A stretch of DNA of 9,003 nt, from contig JAUXFZ010000069.1 in assembly GCA_030622585.1 (NCBI GenBank), positions 1 to 9,003 on the forward strand, read 5' to 3'. Position 1 is the stretch's first letter. Each line of letters opens with the position of its first letter. The notes below the pieces were generated by a model, which was given only the letters and a program-made list of their open reading frames with translations, searched no databases and was not told where the DNA came from. Below, piece by piece: positions 6,593 to 9,003 of the stretch. Origin of the DNA: Myxococcales bacterium. Its GTDB lineage: Bacteria > Myxococcota_A > Polyangia > Polyangiales > Houyiibacteriaceae. A program made the position numbers and the translations under genes.

Positions 6593-7237
6593 CTATAGAC
6601 AAGTGTCGGTTGTCGTTGGGTCGCAGACGTTGACCTCGATGAGCATGTACTCGTTACGTCCGTGGTTATCGACGTGCCAGAGCAACTGCGTGCCCGCCGG
6701 GTAGTCCTTGTCGGCAGTCCAGGTCTCGCTGGGAAACGAGGTGCCGGAGGGGATCAGGGCCATGTAGTCGAAAGCGCGCTGGTCGCCGACGACAAAGGTC
6801 ATCCGGGCTTCCCCCGGCACCGGAGCGGTGAGCGCATCGTGAAAGGTGCGCACCTCCACTTGGTCACCTGCGCGAATGGCGCGGAGCGATGGCTGCTCGA
6901 GCGTGATCCAGTTGCAGAGGTTCACGCGATCATCAGGCATCCTCGTGTACACCGACAGGACGGTCAGCGACTGCTCGCACTCGGGCACGTAGGCTGCGAC
7001 ACAGTCCGACGTGGGGTCGCGGTCGACGCACTCACCCTCCGGCCAGGGATACTCCTCGTCACAGTCGATGGGCTCGAGCATACACTCAGCATCCGCCGGA
7101 GGCGCGCCGAGGAGAGCGTCGCCGTCCGTCGTCGGCACCCACAGGGTATTGTCGACGAGCGGACCAGGGGTAGTGCCGCTGCTGCCGCAGCTCCACAGGG
7201 CGCAAAGGCAAAGGGCAAGCGCGATTCGGCTAGGCAT
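6593..7237 (-). CDS. Uncharacterised Cys-rich lipoprotein in the copper-monooxygenase cluster
   Basis: Predicted exported lipoprotein of 214 aa that I do not assign to a named family. The signal peptide MPSRIALALCLCALWSC ends in an imperfect lipobox (L14-W15-S16-C17; Trp at -2 is unusual), with a Ser/Gly/Thr/Pro-rich stretch after it. Residues 52-108 hold six cysteines (52, 59, 70, 79, 87, 108), suggesting disulfides in the periplasm or outside the cell. Residues 90-205 look like a beta-rich domain and end with WHVDNHGRNEYMLIEV, whose His188 and His192 might bind a metal. The start is well supported by a strong GGAGG four bases from ATG. It follows the yceI-like gene by 36 bp and precedes the second copper-monooxygenase-like gene, so a joint task (accessory, copper delivery or substrate binding) is plausible but unproven. 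Confidence 0.72.
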   Translation of the reverse strand: MPSRIALALCLCALWSCGSSGTTPGPLVDNTLWVPTTDGDALLGAPPADAECMLEPIDCDEEYPWPEGECVDRDPTSDCVAAYVPECEQSLTVLSVYTRMPDDRVNLCNWITLEQPSLRAIRAGDQVEVRTFHDALTAPVPGEARMTFVVGDQRAFDYMALIPSGTSFPSETWTADKDYPAGTQLLWHVDNHGRNEYMLIEVNVCDPTTTDTCL

Positions 7238-7241
7238 ATCG

Positions 7242-7246
7242 CCTCC
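7242..7246 (-). promoter_or_regulatory. Shine-Dalgarno GGAGG of the Cys-rich lipoprotein gene
   Basis: GGAGG on the minus strand lies 4 bp before the ATG at 7235-7237. It is the clearest ribosome binding site in the right-hand cluster, where the other genes have weak or no such sites. It fixes the start of the lipoprotein and suggests comparatively strong translation. Confidence 0.75.
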
Positions 7247-7273
7247 GAGGATACGTTCCCGCTCCCCGACTGA

Positions 7274-7801
7274 CTAGCTCTGTCGTGGAACGCTGACCCG
7301 CACCCGAACGTCCGGCTTCACTTTCAACGCCCCGAGCGCTGCCGAATACGGCTTGATGCCGAAATCCGGCTGGTGGAGTGTGAGCTCGGCGACCCATCGA
7401 TCGCCGTCGGGACGGACGCTTGTCTGGATGTTCCGCGACTTGCCGTACAACTGGAGCGTCCCCTCGACCGAAAAGCCATCGCCGCGTTCGACGACGCTGG
7501 TCGAGTCGAATCGAATCTCGGGATGCTTGCGCGTGCGCAGCACGTCCTTGGTGACGTTGTCGTGGATCTTCTTCTTGTCGCCCTTGCTGAGCGTCGCCCG
7601 GTCGTCGCGCCCGTTGATCCTCGCACACACGACTTGAATGCTGCTGGGATCGAACGTGGCCGTGATCGCATGGGTCGTGTCGTCGACCTCGATCGAAAAC
7701 CGTTCGACCTGCAGCTTCAGGTCGTGCGCAAGTCGAGCCAGCAGCCCGTCTTTGAAGGAGAAGAGAAGACATTCGGAGTTATAGGCGTCGTATCGAGCCA
7801 T
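7274..7801 (-). CDS. YceI-family protein without a signal peptide
   Basis: YceI-like lipocalin-fold protein of 175 aa. Family signs are HPEIRF (93-98), VEGTLQLYGKSR (112-123) and the C-terminal block DFGIKPYSAALGALKVKPDV, close to the usual YceI ending FGI....G.L.VKDEV.V.V. Characterised YceI relatives bind isoprenoid-type lipids such as polyprenyl quinone precursors and are commonly exported. This one starts MARYDAYNSECLLF with no hydrophobic leader, so it should be cytoplasmic unless carried out by other means. An in-frame TAA upstream, with no ATG, GTG or TTG after it, excludes a longer form with a signal peptide from this locus. No Shine-Dalgarno is visible. It sits 59 bp after a copper-monooxygenase-like gene and 36 bp before a lipoprotein gene, so it is likely part of the same transcript. 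Its ligand is unknown. Confidence 0.85.
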   Translation of the reverse strand: MARYDAYNSECLLFSFKDGLLARLAHDLKLQVERFSIEVDDTTHAITATFDPSSIQVVCARINGRDDRATLSKGDKKKIHDNVTKDVLRTRKHPEIRFDSTSVVERGDGFSVEGTLQLYGKSRNIQTSVRPDGDRWVAELTLHQPDFGIKPYSAALGALKVKPDVRVRVSVPRQS

Positions 7802-7842
7802 CGTCGGCGATGTAGCGCACCGCCGACGAATGGGCCAGTTGG

Positions 7843-7860
7843 TTTACAGTACTATTACAG
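7843..7860 (-). promoter_or_regulatory. Pho-box-like direct repeat upstream of the yceI-like gene
   Basis: The minus strand reads CTGTAAT-AGTA-CTGTAAA: two CTGTAA half-sites at exactly 11 bp with an AT-rich spacer, the geometry of PhoB sites (CTGTCAY, 4 bp, CTGTCAY). It matches 11 of 14 half-site positions. It sits 41 bp ahead of the yceI-like ATG and directly after the stop codon of the preceding gene. The region downstream lacks a clear -10 box, so this may be a site for another regulator or a chance repeat. Confidence 0.3.
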
Positions 7861-9003
7861 TTACGGCGTCTTGATGTAGTACGAGCCCAGAAGGAGAAAC
7901 ATCTCCTCTTCGGTCGTCACGCCACCGCCAGCCGGACACGCGTCGCAAATGCCGCCTTCGCCGCACACCGCGTCATCGCCGTTGCAAGCGATGCCCTGGT
8001 TGGGACCGCCAAAGCAGGAACGCTCCTCGGCAACGCAGCCACATTGGAAGATCAGAATACCGGCGGCCTGTGCGAAAGGCGCGATGACGTCGACGAAATC
8101 GCAGGTCTCCGCGTCTGGTTTGAGTGACTCCCGGCGAACCTCCGAAGGGTTGCTCTCGCCGTTATCAAAGAACGCGCAGTACTTGAACGTGCGCTCTTCG
8201 TCGCTATCGCTCTCGAAGCTGAGGATCTCTTCGCCTGCGAACCGCTGGTAGAGTGGGTCGGCATAGTCGAAGCTCGTGTACTCCGGCTTGCGGTCGTCGT
8301 TCGGGAGGCAGTCGGGATCATCCGTGTCGCAAATGCCGTTCGGCGGATACCAAATACGGAACTCTTTGCCGAAACGGTGGGTGTGGGAGCTCAGCGTGAG
8401 CAACTGCCCATGCTGGGGAATCGTGAAGGTCGTGCAGACTTCCTTGGAGGCGTAGGCCTCGATGCGGCCCATGCCGAAGAGGTCGCCCGCGTCGAAGATC
8501 TGGTGCCGCGGGTAGATGGTCTCATCGGCCGTCGCGAACTCGAGATTCATCCACTGCTCGATCGAGGTGTCCAGCTTCGTGGGGTTGAACGCATGGCTGT
8601 CCCAAATGACGAAGCCCTTCACCGGCATGGTGGAGAACACGTTGGGCGGGTATTGCTCGCGAAAGGTGGCCTCTTGAGCGGTGGCCAGGTTGAGCCGGAC
8701 TTCTGCTGCACCGAACAGGCCTGCCGCGGTGCCCATCTCGTCGGGCCCGTTGCTGTAGTTGATGCACGCTACGGTCGTCTCGGGAGCGGTGCCGCACTGA
8801 CTGCGTTCGCCACACTCGTCGCTTCCTGGCGTACAACTCGCGCCGGCGTTGATCCCGCCAAGGCAGTTCCAGCTCTGCCAGGACTCATCCATCGGATCCC
8901 ACTGCTCGGGCTTATCCTCGGGCGGAACATAGAATTCCACGATGCTGTGATGCGACTGCGGGTCCTGCGCGAGCAGAACGTTGTTGTACGCAAAGCAGTC
9001 GCG
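7861..9003 (-). CDS. Type II copper monooxygenase-like protein, 5' end beyond the window
   Basis: The reading frame stays open to the window edge, giving 380 codons with the N-terminus missing. A GTG at 8938-8940 could be mistaken for the start, but the 21 codons upstream read RDCFAYNNVLLAQDPQSHHS and belong to the domain. The ligand pattern of copper type II ascorbate-dependent monooxygenases (PHM and dopamine beta-hydroxylase) is complete: HH in SHHSIVEFY (8947-8952), a lone His in IWDSHAFN, HxH in LSSHTHRFGKEFRIWYPP, and Met in TTEEEMFLLLGSYY near the C-terminus. YCAFFDNG also fits the family. Two Cys-rich insertions break the domain. Such enzymes use two coppers, oxygen and a reductant to hydroxylate C-H bonds, normally outside the cytoplasm; export is expected here but the leader is not visible. 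It is the first visible gene of the minus-strand cluster. Assignment to the fold is fairly sure; the substrate is unknown. Confidence 0.83.
   Translation of the reverse strand, partial: RDCFAYNNVLLAQDPQSHHSIVEFYVPPEDKPEQWDPMDESWQSWNCLGGINAGASCTPGSDECGERSQCGTAPETTVACINYSNGPDEMGTAAGLFGAAEVRLNLATAQEATFREQYPPNVFSTMPVKGFVIWDSHAFNPTKLDTSIEQWMNLEFATADETIYPRHQIFDAGDLFGMGRIEAYASKEVCTTFTIPQHGQLLTLSSHTHRFGKEFRIWYPPNGICDTDDPDCLPNDDRKPEYTSFDYADPLYQRFAGEEILSFESDSDEERTFKYCAFFDNGESNPSEVRRESLKPDAETCDFVDVIAPFAQAAGILIFQCGCVAEERSCFGGPNQGIACNGDDAVCGEGGICDACPAGGGVTTEEEMFLLLGSYYIKTP
7936..8016 (-). other. Cys-rich insertion 2 (CxGGxNxGxxC motif) in the copper-monooxygenase-like protein
   Basis: This segment encodes SCFGGPNQGIAC, then cysteines at the same spacing as in the other insertion (C-x9-C-x6-C-x5-C), ending CDAC. 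It lies between the HxH copper ligands and the late Met. The motif suggests a small disulfide-bonded knot, as seen repeated in deltaproteobacterial secreted proteins. Confidence 0.7.
8794..8865 (-). other. Cys-rich insertion 1 (CxGGxNxGxxC motif) in the copper-monooxygenase-like protein
   Basis: This segment encodes NCLGGINAGASC followed by two further cysteines with spacing C-x9-C-x6-C-x5-C. It lies between the HH pair and the lone His ligand. The matching spacing to insertion 2 shows that the two are copies of one small module placed in two loops of the same enzyme. Confidence 0.7.

Noticed and set aside
8098..8106. ETC in the copper-monooxygenase-like protein as a mutated EMC copper-ligand site
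   Set aside because: The better match to the late Met motif is TTEEEMFLLLGSYY near the C-terminus, so the methionine ligand is not missing.

Overview
The window is GC-rich and gene-dense. It reads as chromosomal DNA of a Gram-negative bacterium, most likely a Myxococcota/Deltaproteobacteria-type organism. That placement is an inference from lipoproteins with long Gly/Ser spacers, PHM-like copper monooxygenase relatives and Cys-rich CxGGxNxGxxC motifs. No marker gene fixes the taxonomy, and there are no RNA genes, mobile elements or CRISPR arrays.

The left part (1-4183) is a phosphate-homeostasis block. On the minus strand, phoB (response regulator) is followed by phoR (histidine kinase) and then by the first 28 codons of a secreted protein cut by the window edge, plausibly a PstS-like phosphate binder. 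Divergent from phoB, across only 42 bp, are a DUF47 PhoU-like protein and a PiT-family phosphate permease. A candidate Pho box (two half-sites at 11-bp spacing) overlaps the end of phoR just ahead of the secreted protein. Sensing (PhoR), transcriptional output (PhoB) and low-affinity uptake (Pit with its DUF47 partner) therefore sit together.

At 4221-5324 is ychF, a universal ATPase of the Obg-related GTPase superfamily. It lies downstream of pit on the same strand and ends 10 bp from a convergent minus-strand cluster.

The right part (5335-9003, minus strand) is the less ordinary region. In transcription order it holds (i) a 5'-truncated type II copper monooxygenase-like protein with two matching Cys-rich insertions, (ii) a YceI-family protein without a signal peptide, (iii) an uncharacterised Cys-rich lipoprotein, and (iv) a second, divergent copper-monooxygenase-like protein that is a lipoprotein with a Gly/Ser-rich spacer. 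Both monooxygenase-like proteins keep candidates for all the copper ligands known from peptidylglycine alpha-hydroxylating monooxygenase (PHM): HH, a lone H, HxH and a late M. A second Pho-box-like direct repeat lies just upstream of the yceI-like gene. The substrate and role of this cluster cannot be read from the sequence; it is the best candidate here for undescribed biology.
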